DNA from: Candidatus Enterenecus merdae
GTDB lineage: Bacteria; Bacillota; Clostridia; Oscillospirales; Oscillospiraceae
NCBI GenBank assembly: GCA_018716385.1
Contig: DVJZ01000048.1
Span: forward strand, 1-64,000
Length of the DNA stretch: 64,000 nucleotides
Reading direction: 5' to 3'
The position numbers were made by a program, and so were the translations under genes. Shown piece after piece: positions 13,193 through 21,663 of the stretch (its first letter is position 1; each line of letters begins with the position of its first letter). A model generated the notes under the pieces. It saw nothing but the letters and a program-made list of their open reading frames with translations, was not told the origin of the DNA and did not search any database.

Positions 13193-15718
13193 ATGAAACG
13201 AGTTCTGATCGGCGTGCTGGCCTTCACCCTATCCTTGGCGGCACTGGCCTGGGCAGGGCGGGCTGCTGGAACAGACCACGGCGTGGTGGATCCGGTCGTG
13301 GGCAGCGGCCTTCCCGTGACCGAATTGGCCAGCGGGGTATCCCACCGCTTCGATTACGAGATCCCGTCGGATGGGGCTGCCGTGCTGATCTTCTTTCATG
13401 GCTCGGCCAGCAGTCCGTGCGCCGACTCCTATGGACTGCTGCGGGATATTCTGGACAGCGGCTGGCTGGATAACGGCAAGCTGCGGGTGCTGGCCGTGGA
13501 GAGCGGCGGCGTCAGCCGGGCGGAGGTGCTGGAATTCTTCCAAACCTATGTCGCCCCGGTGGAAGAACTGCCCCCCTCCCTGGCGATATACGCCGACGGA
13601 GCGCTGGTATGCAGCACTTACAAGCTGGCCCTGGGCCTGGCCATGGAAAGCTCCCCCACCGTGCTCATCCTTACCCCAGGAACGGATGGCCGTCCAGTCA
13701 TCCGCCGCTCCTGGACGGGGGCCAATCCGTTCCCGGTCTACCACAATGCGCTCGCCCAGCTCACCGACGCGGTGGAGCCTCTGCCCACCCCGCTGACCAT
13801 TGAGTCCGCCCAGGTGGAGGCCCGTCCCTATGACGGCACCACTGACGCCACCGTCTCCCAGGTCAGTTTTGCCGGGCCGGACGGGGAATCGGTGGCGCTC
13901 ACCCTGGGGGAGGACTACACCGCCACGGCCCACTTCCAGGATCCAAATGCGGGACGGGACAAGCCGGTGGAGATCACCGTCACCCTGCATCACCCCGACT
14001 ACACCCTGGCAGAACCCGCCTGCACCGGCCGGGGAGAAATCCAGCAGGCGCGCCTGGTTCCCATACAGCTGGAGGTTGAGCTGGAGATCTACCCGGGCTC
14101 CAGTACCACCATTGACCTGGCCGGGCTGGACGGCCTTCCGGAGGGGGCGTCGTTCATCGCTGAACTCTATCCCGGTTCCATATTCCACGGGCTATGCACC
14201 CCGCAGATCGGCGAAGATGGGCCAGACGTGCTCACCCTGTGCCTGGATCCCGAGGGCAGCTATACTCAGGAGGATCGGGTGGTCGTGCTCCTATACGGTT
14301 CAAGCAACTATGCTGACACCTACCTCCTGGTCACCGTCACCTATGTGCCCCAGGCCGGCGTGCCAATCTCCGGGGTGGAGCCAGCCACAGACCTGGTCTA
14401 TAATGGCCGGCCGCAGGCCGGCTATACCGGCACCCCCATCAGCGACTATGAGGGAACATACGAGGTCACCTATGCCGGAACCGGGGACACGTCCTACGAC
14501 GGCGACGCACCACCCACCGACGCGGGCAGCTACATGGTGACCATTCGGATCCCAGACGGCGAGGAATACCAGGGCGAGGTGCGCCTGCCCTTCACCATCC
14601 AGCCAGCCGCCATCATCATCAAGGCCAATGACCAGCGCGTCACAGCGGGCCAGCCTGCCCCGGAGTACGGCTACCAGGTCTTTGGCCTGGTGGAAGGAGA
14701 CCGCCTATCCCAGGCCCCCACCCTCACCTGCGACGCTGAGCTGGATGTACCCGGCACCTATCCCATCATCCCCAGTGGAGGAGCGGTCCCGGCAGGCAGG
14801 AACTACCGGGCGGCGATTCAGTATGAGCCGGGGACGCTGACGGTCACTGCCGGCAGCGAAACGGATGGTTCCGGTGGGCAAGGGGGAACCCCCACCGAAG
14901 AGGAAACGACGTACCACGTCGTTTCCCTGACCCAGCCTGAGCACGGCGCAGTGCAGGTGGATCACGCGGCTCAGGCAGGGAGCTCCGTCACCATCACCGT
15001 CACCCCCAACGAAGGCTATGAGGTGGAGGCACTCACCGTCACAGATTCCAACGGCACGCAACTGGAGGTCACCTGGCAGGAGGACGGCACCTACACCTTC
15101 ACCATGCCAGCTGGAGATGTACGCATCCACCTCACCTTCCGCCAGGCCGAGCCGGAGGAACCTCCCATCGTCCCCTTCACCGACGTGAAGGCCAGCGACT
15201 GGTACGCCGGGGCGGTGGAGTACGCGTATGTCAACGGCCTGATGCGCGGCACCGGCGACACCACCTTCGGCCCTGATCTGCCCACCACCCGGGCCCAGCT
15301 GGTGACCATCCTGCACCGACTGGAAGGCGAGCCAGGGGTAGACGCAGAGAATCCCTTTACCGACGTGCCAGACAACTGGTGGTACGGCAAGGCGGTGGTC
15401 TGGGCCACCAGCCAAGGCATCGTCAGCGGATACAGCGGACAGAGCTTTGGGCCGGACGACAACATCACCCGGGAGCAGCTCACCACCATCCTATACCGCT
15501 ACGCCCAGCGCAAGGGCTATGACCTGACCGCCTCGGGCAGCTTGTTCGCCTTTGCCGACGGGAAGCAGGTGTCCGGCTGGGCGGCCTCAGCCATGTCCTG
15601 GGCCAGCGGGGCTGGTTTGATCCAGGGTTCAGACAACCAGCTCAATCCCCAGGGCTTTGCCGTACGGGCCCAGATGGCCGCCCTGCTCATGCGCTTTCTG
15701 GAGCAGGTGGCCGGGTAA
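13193..15718 (+). CDS. Large secreted cell-wall protein with MBG-type repeats and three SLH domains
   Basis: The 841-residue protein starts with a signal peptide (MKRVLIGVLAFTLSLAALAWA). Residues about 40-190 look like a thioredoxin-like domain with a lone cysteine (FFHGSASSPCADSYG), so it is not a standard C-x-x-C redox protein. Residues 200-460 are beta-rich. A domain near 472-550 (IIIKANDQRVTAGQPAPEYGY) is an MBG-type repeat, and one near 585-650 (SVTITVTPNEGYEVEAL) resembles the Big/InlB-B repeats. Three SLH domains (about 661-712, 721-770, 785-840) anchor it to the cell-wall polymer. It has its own promoter and stands alone. It is likely a surface protein that binds or displays something; the function is not identifiable. 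Confidence 0.88.
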   Translation: MKRVLIGVLAFTLSLAALAWAGRAAGTDHGVVDPVVGSGLPVTELASGVSHRFDYEIPSDGAAVLIFFHGSASSPCADSYGLLRDILDSGWLDNGKLRVLAVESGGVSRAEVLEFFQTYVAPVEELPPSLAIYADGALVCSTYKLALGLAMESSPTVLILTPGTDGRPVIRRSWTGANPFPVYHNALAQLTDAVEPLPTPLTIESAQVEARPYDGTTDATVSQVSFAGPDGESVALTLGEDYTATAHFQDPNAGRDKPVEITVTLHHPDYTLAEPACTGRGEIQQARLVPIQLEVELEIYPGSSTTIDLAGLDGLPEGASFIAELYPGSIFHGLCTPQIGEDGPDVLTLCLDPEGSYTQEDRVVVLLYGSSNYADTYLLVTVTYVPQAGVPISGVEPATDLVYNGRPQAGYTGTPISDYEGTYEVTYAGTGDTSYDGDAPPTDAGSYMVTIRIPDGEEYQGEVRLPFTIQPAAIIIKANDQRVTAGQPAPEYGYQVFGLVEGDRLSQAPTLTCDAELDVPGTYPIIPSGGAVPAGRNYRAAIQYEPGTLTVTAGSETDGSGGQGGTPTEEETTYHVVSLTQPEHGAVQVDHAAQAGSSVTITVTPNEGYEVEALTVTDSNGTQLEVTWQEDGTYTFTMPAGDVRIHLTFRQAEPEEPPIVPFTDVKASDWYAGAVEYAYVNGLMRGTGDTTFGPDLPTTRAQLVTILHRLEGEPGVDAENPFTDVPDNWWYGKAVVWATSQGIVSGYSGQSFGPDDNITREQLTTILYRYAQRKGYDLTASGSLFAFADGKQVSGWAASAMSWASGAGLIQGSDNQLNPQGFAVRAQMAALLMRFLEQVAG

Positions 15719-15773
15719 TCCTCCCAGCGGGACGTGCCCCACTCCACACGATACCCCACTCCGTCAAAACGAC

Positions 15774-15801
15774 AGCCTCCCCGGTCAAGGCCGGGGAGGC
15801 T
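15774..15801. terminator. Hairpin after the SLH gene
   Basis: AGCCTCCCCGG pairs with CCGGGGAGGCT across six bases. A-rich sequence lies on its left side, so it may terminate either strand. Confidence 0.6.
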
Positions 15802-15837
15802 GGACACGGCGCTGTAAGCGGCCCGTCCAGATGAAAC

Positions 15838-15868
15838 AAGCGCCCCGGCTTACCGCCGGGGCGCTTTC
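15838..15868. terminator. Second hairpin between SLH gene and coaW
   Basis: AGCGCCCCGG pairs with CCGGGGCGCT, with T-rich tails on both strands. It sits 8 bases past the coaW stop and probably terminates coaW. Confidence 0.7.
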
Positions 15869-15875
15869 CATCCAA

Positions 15876-16712
15876 TCAAACGGGGGGCCACACCCGCTGA
15901 GGGCACAGCACGCTGCCCAACGCCGTGGCAAATTCCGCCCGGGCCGGAATGCGGAAGCGCAGGCCGAACATCTCCCCCATAAAGGCAAACATCTCCTCGC
16001 TCTGGCGCAGCAGGGTGAGCGCCCCGGTGAGCACGATGTCCTGGATCGGGATCCCCCGGGCGGCAAAGGCCGCCTGGCAACCCACGCTTTGCAAGATCAT
16101 CGTGACCAGCCCCAGGGCCAGGTCGGCCCGGCTGGCCTCCGGGTCCAGCTTGCCGAAGTTAGCCGCCGTCAGGTCAGGCTGGAGGGTTGGGATGTCCGCC
16201 CGGCAGATGTCCCGCATCAGCAGATCCACCTTCTCCGGACGGCCCTGGACCGCCAGCTGTCCGATCCGCTCCCCGTCCCGCTCTCCAAGCAGAAGCTGGC
16301 CCAGCCCACATAGGGTGCCGCCGCCGATGCCGCTGCCTCCCAGGTGAGATCGGCCCTCTGGCCCGGCCAGAACCAGGGCCGTACCGGTTCCCATGCTCAC
16401 CACCAGGGCCCGCTTCAGCCCCGAGGCAGCCAGCCCGCCCCAGCCAATGGCCTCCAACTCAGGCACCGTATAGGTGGGCAGGCCCAACAGGGGCTGGGTG
16501 AGGAAGGAGGTGCGCACCCCGGTGAGCACAATGCACTCCACCTCCTCACGGCCGATGCCCTGCCCGGCCAGGAAGTCTGACGCCGCCTGGGCGGCAAAGC
16601 CGGGCTCCGGTCGGGTGGACAGCTTGCCCCACGCCACCGGGTTGCCCCCAACGGCACAGGCCACCAGTTTGGTAGCAGTCCCACCCAGGTCGATTCCGAT
16701 GGTATAAGCCAC
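15876..16712 (-). CDS. coaW: Type II pantothenate kinase
   Basis: The 278-residue protein has the ASKHA ATPase fold. The phosphate-1 loop is IGIDLGGTATKLV at residues 5-17, a second loop reads VVSMGTGTALVLAG, and the adenosine segment reads IVLTGALTLL. The length and the GSGIGGGTLCGL stretch match the type II enzymes of staphylococci and Clostridia. It phosphorylates pantothenate, the first step to coenzyme A, and this type is usually resistant to CoA feedback. The start is GTG at 16712 with GGGGGAGGACC upstream. It lies 26 bases after murC in the same direction and probably shares its transcript. Confidence 0.9.
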   Translation of the reverse strand: MAYTIGIDLGGTATKLVACAVGGNPVAWGKLSTRPEPGFAAQAASDFLAGQGIGREEVECIVLTGVRTSFLTQPLLGLPTYTVPELEAIGWGGLAASGLKRALVVSMGTGTALVLAGPEGRSHLGGSGIGGGTLCGLGQLLLGERDGERIGQLAVQGRPEKVDLLMRDICRADIPTLQPDLTAANFGKLDPEASRADLALGLVTMILQSVGCQAAFAARGIPIQDIVLTGALTLLRQSEEMFAFMGEMFGLRFRIPARAEFATALGSVLCPQRVWPPV

Positions 16713-16738
16713 GGTCCTCCCCCTTCTCTCTCTATCCG

Positions 16739-18121
16739 CTATCCAGGGCTGTTCTGAGCCACCAATGCCTCACCCGCCAGGTAGATGTCCCCAGCTCCCA
16801 CGGTGAGGATCAAGTCCCCGGGCCGGGCGATGTCCCGGAGGGCAGCCGTCACGTCCGCCAGGGTAGGGCAGTAAATACTGCCCGGGATGCGTGCGGCCAG
16901 ATCCTTGGATGAGATGCCCACGGTGTTGTCCTCCCTGGCTGCAAAGATCTCCGCCAGCAAGGTGACGTCCGCCTTTTGCAGCACCTGGACAAAGTCATCA
17001 AACAGTTCATGGGTCCTGGAGTAGGTGTGGGGCTGAAAGGCCAGCACCACCCGCTGGTAGGGAAGCTGCCGGGCGGTGTCCAGCAGGGCCTCCACCTCGC
17101 TGGGGTGGTGGGCGTAGTCATCACACACCTGCGCGCCGTGGTAGCGCCCCTTGTCCTCAAAGCGCCGGCCGGGCAGGCGGAAGGTTCGCATCCCCTGTTC
17201 CACCGCCGAGCCAGGCACTCCCAGCACGATGGCCGCTGCGGCGGTGGCCATGGCATTTTGCACGTTGTGCATCCCCGGTACCGACAGCTCCAGATGGGCG
17301 TACCGCTCCCCCCGGTAGACCACGTCGAAGCTGGCAAAGCCGCCGCGCACGGTGAGGTTGGCCGCGTGCACGTCCCCCCGCTCCACCCCAAAGGTGAGCA
17401 TGGGACGCCGCTCCCCCTCCAGAGCCTTCATGGTGTTGGCGTCCTCGCAGTTGGCCACGATCATGCCGCTGTCGGGCACCAGATCCGCAAAGGCCCGGAA
17501 GGAGCGCTCCACGTCGTCCAGATCCTGAAAGAAGTCCAGGTGATCGGCCTCGATATTCAGAATAACCGCCACTGTGGGATAGAAGGACAGGAAGGAGTTG
17601 CAGTACTCGCAGGACTCCAGGATGATGGTCTCCCCCTGGCCCACCCGGTGGCCCGCCTCCAGCAGGGGCAGGGTGCCCCCGATCATCACGGTGGGGTCCA
17701 TTCCGGCTGCCATGAACACATGGGTACACATGGAGGTGGTGGTGGTCTTACCATGGGTGCCCGAGATGCAAAGGGCGTTCTTGTACCCCCGCATGATGGC
17801 GCCCCACGCCTGGGCCCGCTCAAAGACCGGGATGCCGGCGGCCCGGGCCGCCGCAATCTCCGGATTCCCGTCGTGGACGGCGGCGGTACGCACCACGCAG
17901 TCCGCCCCCAGCACACTCTCGGGCCGGTGGCCGATGGTCACAGGGATGCCCAGGCCCCGCAGATGTCCCACGGTGGCCCCTTCCCGCTGATCCGAGCCGG
18001 TGATGATCATCCCGGCTCCCAGCAGCACCTCTGCCAGCGAGGCCATGGACACTCCGCCGATGCCCACCAGGTGGGCCCGCTTCCCCGGCTGTATATAGTC
18101 ATGGATGGGCTGCTCTGACAC
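16739..18121 (-). CDS. murC: UDP-N-acetylmuramate--L-alanine ligase
   Basis: MurC adds L-alanine to UDP-MurNAc in the cytoplasm, the first peptide step of peptidoglycan synthesis. The N-terminal Rossmann segment reads HLVGIGGVSMASLAEVL, the ATP loop is SGTHGKTTTTSM, and the C-terminal domain has DDYAHHPSEVEALL and FQPHTYSRT, both diagnostic for MurC. I place the start at GTG 18121, with GAGGTG 7 bases upstream, giving 460 residues, the normal length. The frame remains open for another 57 codons upstream, but that part contains the promoter and has no homology to MurC. It is followed by coaW. Confidence 0.93.
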   Translation of the reverse strand: MSEQPIHDYIQPGKRAHLVGIGGVSMASLAEVLLGAGMIITGSDQREGATVGHLRGLGIPVTIGHRPESVLGADCVVRTAAVHDGNPEIAAARAAGIPVFERAQAWGAIMRGYKNALCISGTHGKTTTTSMCTHVFMAAGMDPTVMIGGTLPLLEAGHRVGQGETIILESCEYCNSFLSFYPTVAVILNIEADHLDFFQDLDDVERSFRAFADLVPDSGMIVANCEDANTMKALEGERRPMLTFGVERGDVHAANLTVRGGFASFDVVYRGERYAHLELSVPGMHNVQNAMATAAAAIVLGVPGSAVEQGMRTFRLPGRRFEDKGRYHGAQVCDDYAHHPSEVEALLDTARQLPYQRVVLAFQPHTYSRTHELFDDFVQVLQKADVTLLAEIFAAREDNTVGISSKDLAARIPGSIYCPTLADVTAALRDIARPGDLILTVGAGDIYLAGEALVAQNSPG

Positions 18122-18182
18122 TTGCAAACACCTCAATCTCCAAAAACCGCCAGCCAGGCCAGGTGACCCGGCAAATCGGTTT

Positions 18183-18211
18183 ATTATACTACAAAGCGCC
18201 ACTTGTGGCAA
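18183..18211 (-). promoter_or_regulatory. Predicted sigma-A promoter of murC
   Basis: On the minus strand TTGCCA, a 17-base spacer and TATAAT lie about 65 bases before the chosen murC start, which supports that start over the longer frame. Confidence 0.7.
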
Positions 18212-18301
18212 CCTCTCCCTGCCAGTGGCTCTGTGTCCAGTATAGTCACCCGGGCTGAATTTTAGACGGGCGCACCCGGAGCGGGTTCTCATCCTCTAAA
18301 C

Positions 18302-18344
18302 AAAGGGGACGGGCAGCACCCCTGGGGAGCGCTGCCCATCCCTT
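18302..18344 (-). terminator. Terminator of mreB
   Basis: GGGATGGGCAGC and GCTGCCCGTCCC form a stem across an 11-base loop 17 bases beyond the mreB stop, followed on the minus strand by CTTTGTTT. Confidence 0.75.
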
Positions 18345-18360
18345 TCAACCCGCTCCCCCG

Positions 18361-19383
18361 TCAGAGCATCTGGCGGCTGCGGGAGATATTCATGGTGCCG
18401 TCCTGCATGTCGCCGATCCAATCCAGGCTCTTGCCTGTGCCATGGGCCACGCAGGAGATGGCGTCGTCGGCCACAAAGGTCTCGATGCCGGTATGGGACT
18501 CAATGAGCTTGTCAAAACCCCAAACCAGGCTACCCCCGCCAGTCATCACGATGCCATTGGTGGAGATGTCGGCCACTAGTTCGGGTGGGGTGCGCTCCAA
18601 TACGCCGTGGATGGCCTCCAGGATGCGGGCACAGGGCTCTTCAAACGCCTCGATCATCTCGCTGGAGCTGACGGAGAACACCCGGGGCAGGCCCGTCATC
18701 AGGCAGCGGCCCTTGATCTCCATGGTGATCTCCTCTGGCCGGGGGAAGACGCAGCCAATGGTGATCTTCAGCTCCTCGGCGGTGCGGTCGCCGATGAGCA
18801 CGTTGTGCCGTTTGCGGATGTATTTCACCACCGCTTCGCTAAAGGCGTCGCCGGCCACCTTGATGGAGGCCGATTCCACGATGCCAGACAGGGAGATGAC
18901 GGCGATGTCCGCCGTGCCGCCGCCGATGTCCACCACCATGTGGCCGTCTGGCTGGTTGATGTCGATCCCCGCACCGATGGCTGCGGCCAGGGGCTCCTCA
19001 ATGAGATAGACCCGCCGGGCGCCGGCTTGGATGCCCGCGTCAATGACCGCCCGTTCCTCCACCTCAGTAATACCGGAGGGGACGCAGATGACCACCCTGG
19101 GCTTGAACAGGCGGATGGGAGCCACCTTGCGGATGAACTCCCGGAGCATCCGCTCGGTCATGTCGTAGTCGGAGATAACCCCCTCTCGCAAGGGGCGGAT
19201 GGCCACGATGTTGCCGGGGGTGCGCCCCAGCATCTGCTGGGCCTCGGTGCCCACCTTGAGCAGCTTGCCCGTGTTCTTGTCCAGCGCCACCACCGACGGC
19301 TCCCGCAGCACAATGCCCTTGTCCTTCAGATACACCAGTACGCTGGCCGTGCCCAGGTCGATTCCAATATCTTTCGCGAACAT
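18361..19383 (-). CDS. mreB: Rod shape-determining protein MreB/Mbl
   Basis: The 340-residue actin homologue has the phosphate-1 loop IGIDLGTASVLVYL (residues about 6-19), the phosphate-2 segment MVVDIGGGTADIAVISL and the adenosine motif IVMTGGGSLVWG. MreB filaments at the inner membrane guide cell-wall synthesis along the rod. The chosen ATG at 19383 has GGGGTG 6 bases upstream; a GTG 9 bases earlier lies inside that site. The C-terminus continues about 12 residues past the family core. It is monocistronic, without the usual mreCD neighbours, so it may be the Mbl or MreBH paralogue. Its promoter lies at 19473-19501 and a possible RNA gene is encoded just upstream. Confidence 0.93.
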   Translation of the reverse strand: MFAKDIGIDLGTASVLVYLKDKGIVLREPSVVALDKNTGKLLKVGTEAQQMLGRTPGNIVAIRPLREGVISDYDMTERMLREFIRKVAPIRLFKPRVVICVPSGITEVEERAVIDAGIQAGARRVYLIEEPLAAAIGAGIDINQPDGHMVVDIGGGTADIAVISLSGIVESASIKVAGDAFSEAVVKYIRKRHNVLIGDRTAEELKITIGCVFPRPEEITMEIKGRCLMTGLPRVFSVSSSEMIEAFEEPCARILEAIHGVLERTPPELVADISTNGIVMTGGGSLVWGFDKLIESHTGIETFVADDAISCVAHGTGKSLDWIGDMQDGTMNISRSRQML

Positions 19384-19472
19384 AGCTTTCACCCCATGAA
19401 ATATGACTGCCCCACGCCTGCAAGTTTATCCCAAACGCGGAAGGAATAGACATCATCGCCAAGATGTTACCC

Positions 19473-19501
19473 ATTATACTGGACAATCTCCCGTTTTGCA
19501 A
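19473..19501 (-). promoter_or_regulatory. Predicted sigma-A promoter of mreB
   Basis: TTGCAA, a 17-base spacer and a consensus TATAAT on the minus strand lie 90 bases before the mreB start and downstream of the RNA gene terminator. Confidence 0.7.
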
Positions 19502-19570
19502 TGGGGTTTCGCAATTTCTTTGCCCGACAGATCAGGACTGGGCAGCCCCTGGCCGGAGAAATGGCCCTCA

Positions 19571-19902
19571 GAAAAAACACCAGGCCCCCAGCTGTCCCAC
19601 ACGCAGCTGGGGGCCTACTTCTGATCTGGCTTTTCCAATGGACGTTTCCCTCTTTTCCTGGATCTATGCTGGGTTTGCACCGGATTCCGTCTCCCGTTTC
19701 CTCAAACCATGGGGCCTTCCATCCTCCGCCCACCCTGCGGGCCAGAGCCAGGTCCAGGCGCCCGTCGCTTATACAAGCCGGTTTGGAACGAATCAGATCT
19801 GGTTTTCCGCTGCCGCCCCAGCACCAAAAGTTGGGGCTGGTTTCCTTTCGTACTCCCAAACGGTCATGTTTGACTGTACATGGGACTCACCCTTTCCTTT
19901 CT
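19571..19902 (-). ncRNA. Candidate structured RNA of about 330 nt, unclassified
   Basis: A near-perfect sigma-A promoter (19909-19937) and a strong Rho-independent terminator (19572-19614) bracket 330 bases with no credible protein: the only minus-strand frame of any length runs through the terminator and has no ribosome-binding site. The transcript contains several self-complementary segments, such as GGTTTG/CAAACC closing a purine-rich internal region (around 19673-19707) and UCUGAU/AUCAGA linking positions near 19793 and 19621. I compared it by eye with RNase P RNA, tmRNA, SRP RNA, 6S and the common riboswitches and saw no match in conserved cores. It could be a free RNA, or a leader whose terminator gates mreB, although mreB has its own promoter. 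Confidence 0.6.
19572..19614 (-). terminator. Terminator of the candidate RNA
   Basis: GGCCCCCAGCTG and CAGCTGGGGGCC form a perfect 12-pair stem with a 9-base loop. On the minus strand GGTG and six T follow. Confidence 0.9.
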
Positions 19903-19908
19903 GTCTGT

Positions 19909-19937
19909 ATTATACGATATCCGCCCGGACTTGTCAA
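19909..19937 (-). promoter_or_regulatory. Strong sigma-A promoter of the candidate RNA
   Basis: TTGACA, a 17-base spacer and TATAAT: both hexamers match the consensus exactly. It faces left, away from the phage operon and toward mreB. Confidence 0.9.
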
Positions 19938-19974
19938 CCGTTTTTTAGATATTTTCTCTAAAATTTTTCGGACT

Positions 19975-20010
19975 GACCCGCCGTGGGTTAGGGACGCCCC
20001 ACGGCGGGTC
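19975..20010 (-). terminator. Hairpin at the end of the phage-like operon
   Basis: GACCCGCCGTGGG pairs perfectly with its complement 10 bases after the last gene of the operon. The A/T-rich tail follows after six bases, so strength is uncertain. Confidence 0.65.
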
Positions 20011-20019
20011 TGGAGCTGC

Positions 20020-20589
20020 TCACCCCTGCCAGACCGCCAGCCCATACCAGCTCTTCCCGACGGCCTGAGCCTCGCCCCAGGTGGTGACCCACTGGGCCAC
20101 CTGCGCCCAGCTGTTATACCAGAACCGGTAGGAGATCTCCAGGTGGCAGGGCAGGATCTCCTCCATGATCCGCCGCAGCTGGGCAAAGTCCTCCGGGATG
20201 CCGATCACATCGGGGAAGAACACCTCCACGCAGCCCGGCAGGCCCGTCTCCTCCGCCTGGGCGTTGATGCCGCAGCCGGCCAGGGTGTCGTTGACCGCCC
20301 GGAGGGTAAAGCTGTCCCCTCCAATGCGCAGCAGGGCGGCCAGCGCCTGCCGGCGCTCGTCCAGGGTGGTGCTTACCGGCCGGTAGGGCAGCAGCGCCTC
20401 CACCAGCTCCAGGCCAAAGCTCTCCGCTGTGACCAGCGACATCTCCCTGGCCGTCTGCTCCAATTCACCCAGCCCCTGATCCAACTGCTGGCCGTAGGCC
20501 TCCAGCTCCTCCCGGTTGCGACTGCCGATGCTCAGGTCATACACTCCCAACGGGCGCAGCAGGTCAATCAGATGGTCGATATGTGTCAT
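20020..20589 (-). CDS. Phage tail protein, XkdU/YmfQ (DUF2313) type
   Basis: The 189-residue protein begins HIDHLIDLLRPLGVYDLS and has the internal ELLPYRPVSTTLDERRQALAAL-like stretch that characterises the DUF2313/YmfQ family, here split as ALLPYRPVST and LDERRQALAALL. In PBSX and Mu-like phages the family is encoded directly after the baseplate J protein and is part of the baseplate or its fibre attachment. Position here is the same: 16 bases after the XkdT homologue. It is the last gene of the operon; in phages, fibre genes and lysis genes would come next, but here a terminator and chromosomal genes follow. Confidence 0.82.
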   Translation of the reverse strand: MTHIDHLIDLLRPLGVYDLSIGSRNREELEAYGQQLDQGLGELEQTAREMSLVTAESFGLELVEALLPYRPVSTTLDERRQALAALLRIGGDSFTLRAVNDTLAGCGINAQAEETGLPGCVEVFFPDVIGIPEDFAQLRRIMEEILPCHLEISYRFWYNSWAQVAQWVTTWGEAQAVGKSWYGLAVWQG

Positions 20590-20605
20590 CGCGCGCTCCC
20601 TCCCG

Positions 20606-21661
20606 TCAAGTGGCCTGGGTCACCGTGACCTGTCCCAGCCGGGGCAGGGTGACGCTGTCCGCGGCCAGGTCGGCCGCAGGCTGGGTGAGCACGCAGTTGT
20701 CCACCCCTTCCAGCTGGAACAGCAGGGCGGTGAGTTGGGCCCGCAACACCGGCTGACCCAGCCGTTCGCCGGTAAACCAATCCTGCAAGGCCTCCCGCGC
20801 CGCCTGGGACACATCGGCAAAGTTGTAGCCCTCCCCCACCGTCAGGGCCACAGACACGTCCACCTGGACCTGCTGGGGCGCCAGCACCTGTACGTCCACG
20901 GCGATCTCCCGCACCTGGTCAAAGTGCGCCTGCACCGCGTCTACCAGCGCCTCGTCGGGCATCCCCCCCTGGGCCGCGATGACCACATCCACCGTCCCCA
21001 CTCCCCGGCTGCGAGGCAGCACCGTCACCGCCGCCACCCCGTCAAAGGCCATGGCCTGCTGCTCATAAAACACCTTGTTGGCCCCATTGGCCAGGCGCCG
21101 GAAGGTCTCCATCACCCGGGCGCGCAGCGCCTCGTCGTCCTCGGTGTCCTGGCCGTTGGAGAAGGGGGCCAGGTTGGCGCAGGCGGTCACCCCCACCGGC
21201 GGCACGGCCAGGAACACCACGCTGCCTGCCGGCACGTTGCCCGCCGCTCCCGGCTCCACCGCCTCCACCGGCAGGTCGATCTGGCTGCCCCCAGCAGCCA
21301 CACTGCCCGCCTGGGTGGTGACAAAACGGATCCCGTCTGCACTCATGCACACGGTACCCTCCGGCACCTGGGTCTCAAAGGTACGCTGCTCGTCCACATA
21401 GAAGCGCACCGCCCCCGTGGCCTTGGCCGCCTGCCGCCGGGACAGGCCGCGCAGCTGGGCGTGGTGATCCAGCTGCTCTCCCTCCGCGCTCTGGGGGAAG
21501 CACTGCCTGCGGGTCCAGTCAGCCTGGATCGATAGGCTGTAAAGCTGGGCTGCCACCGCGTAGAACCTGGCCGCCAGGTCGCCGCTGCCTCCGGCGGCCA
21601 CCCCAGTACGGGTCAGAAAGTCCGCCGCCAGCTCCTGATAGATTTCCTCAACCGTCCTCAT
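20606..21661 (-). CDS. Baseplate protein, J/gp47 (XkdT) family
   Basis: The 351-residue protein has the baseplate J signature: PEGTVCMSADGIRFVTTQ, then GAAGNVPAGSVVFL, then the DDEALRARVMETF segment and VLPRSRGVGTVDVVIAA. This protein forms the wedge that triggers sheath contraction in contractile tails. I chose ATG at 21661, with GAGGG 6 bases before it; a TTG two codons earlier is possible. It overlaps or abuts the XkdS gene, as in PBSX. Confidence 0.92.
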   Translation of the reverse strand: MRTVEEIYQELAADFLTRTGVAAGGSGDLAARFYAVAAQLYSLSIQADWTRRQCFPQSAEGEQLDHHAQLRGLSRRQAAKATGAVRFYVDEQRTFETQVPEGTVCMSADGIRFVTTQAGSVAAGGSQIDLPVEAVEPGAAGNVPAGSVVFLAVPPVGVTACANLAPFSNGQDTEDDEALRARVMETFRRLANGANKVFYEQQAMAFDGVAAVTVLPRSRGVGTVDVVIAAQGGMPDEALVDAVQAHFDQVREIAVDVQVLAPQQVQVDVSVALTVGEGYNFADVSQAAREALQDWFTGERLGQPVLRAQLTALLFQLEGVDNCVLTQPAADLAADSVTLPRLGQVTVTQAT

Positions 21662-21663
21662 CC

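Noticed and set aside
13229-14188. Long minus-strand frame opposite the SLH gene
   Set aside because: Shadow of a GC-rich gene: codon positions mirror those of the sense gene and the translation is rich in Gly, Gln, His and Val without motifs.
19467-19859. Minus-strand open frame of 130 codons upstream of mreB
   Set aside because: It runs through a perfect Rho-independent terminator and the mreB promoter, has no ribosome-binding site and matches no family; the region is better read as an RNA gene.
19501-20628. Plus-strand open frame of 375 codons across 19.5-20.6 kb
   Set aside because: It overlaps the XkdU and candidate RNA sequences on the other strand, has Gln/His/Pro-rich shadow composition and no ribosome-binding site.
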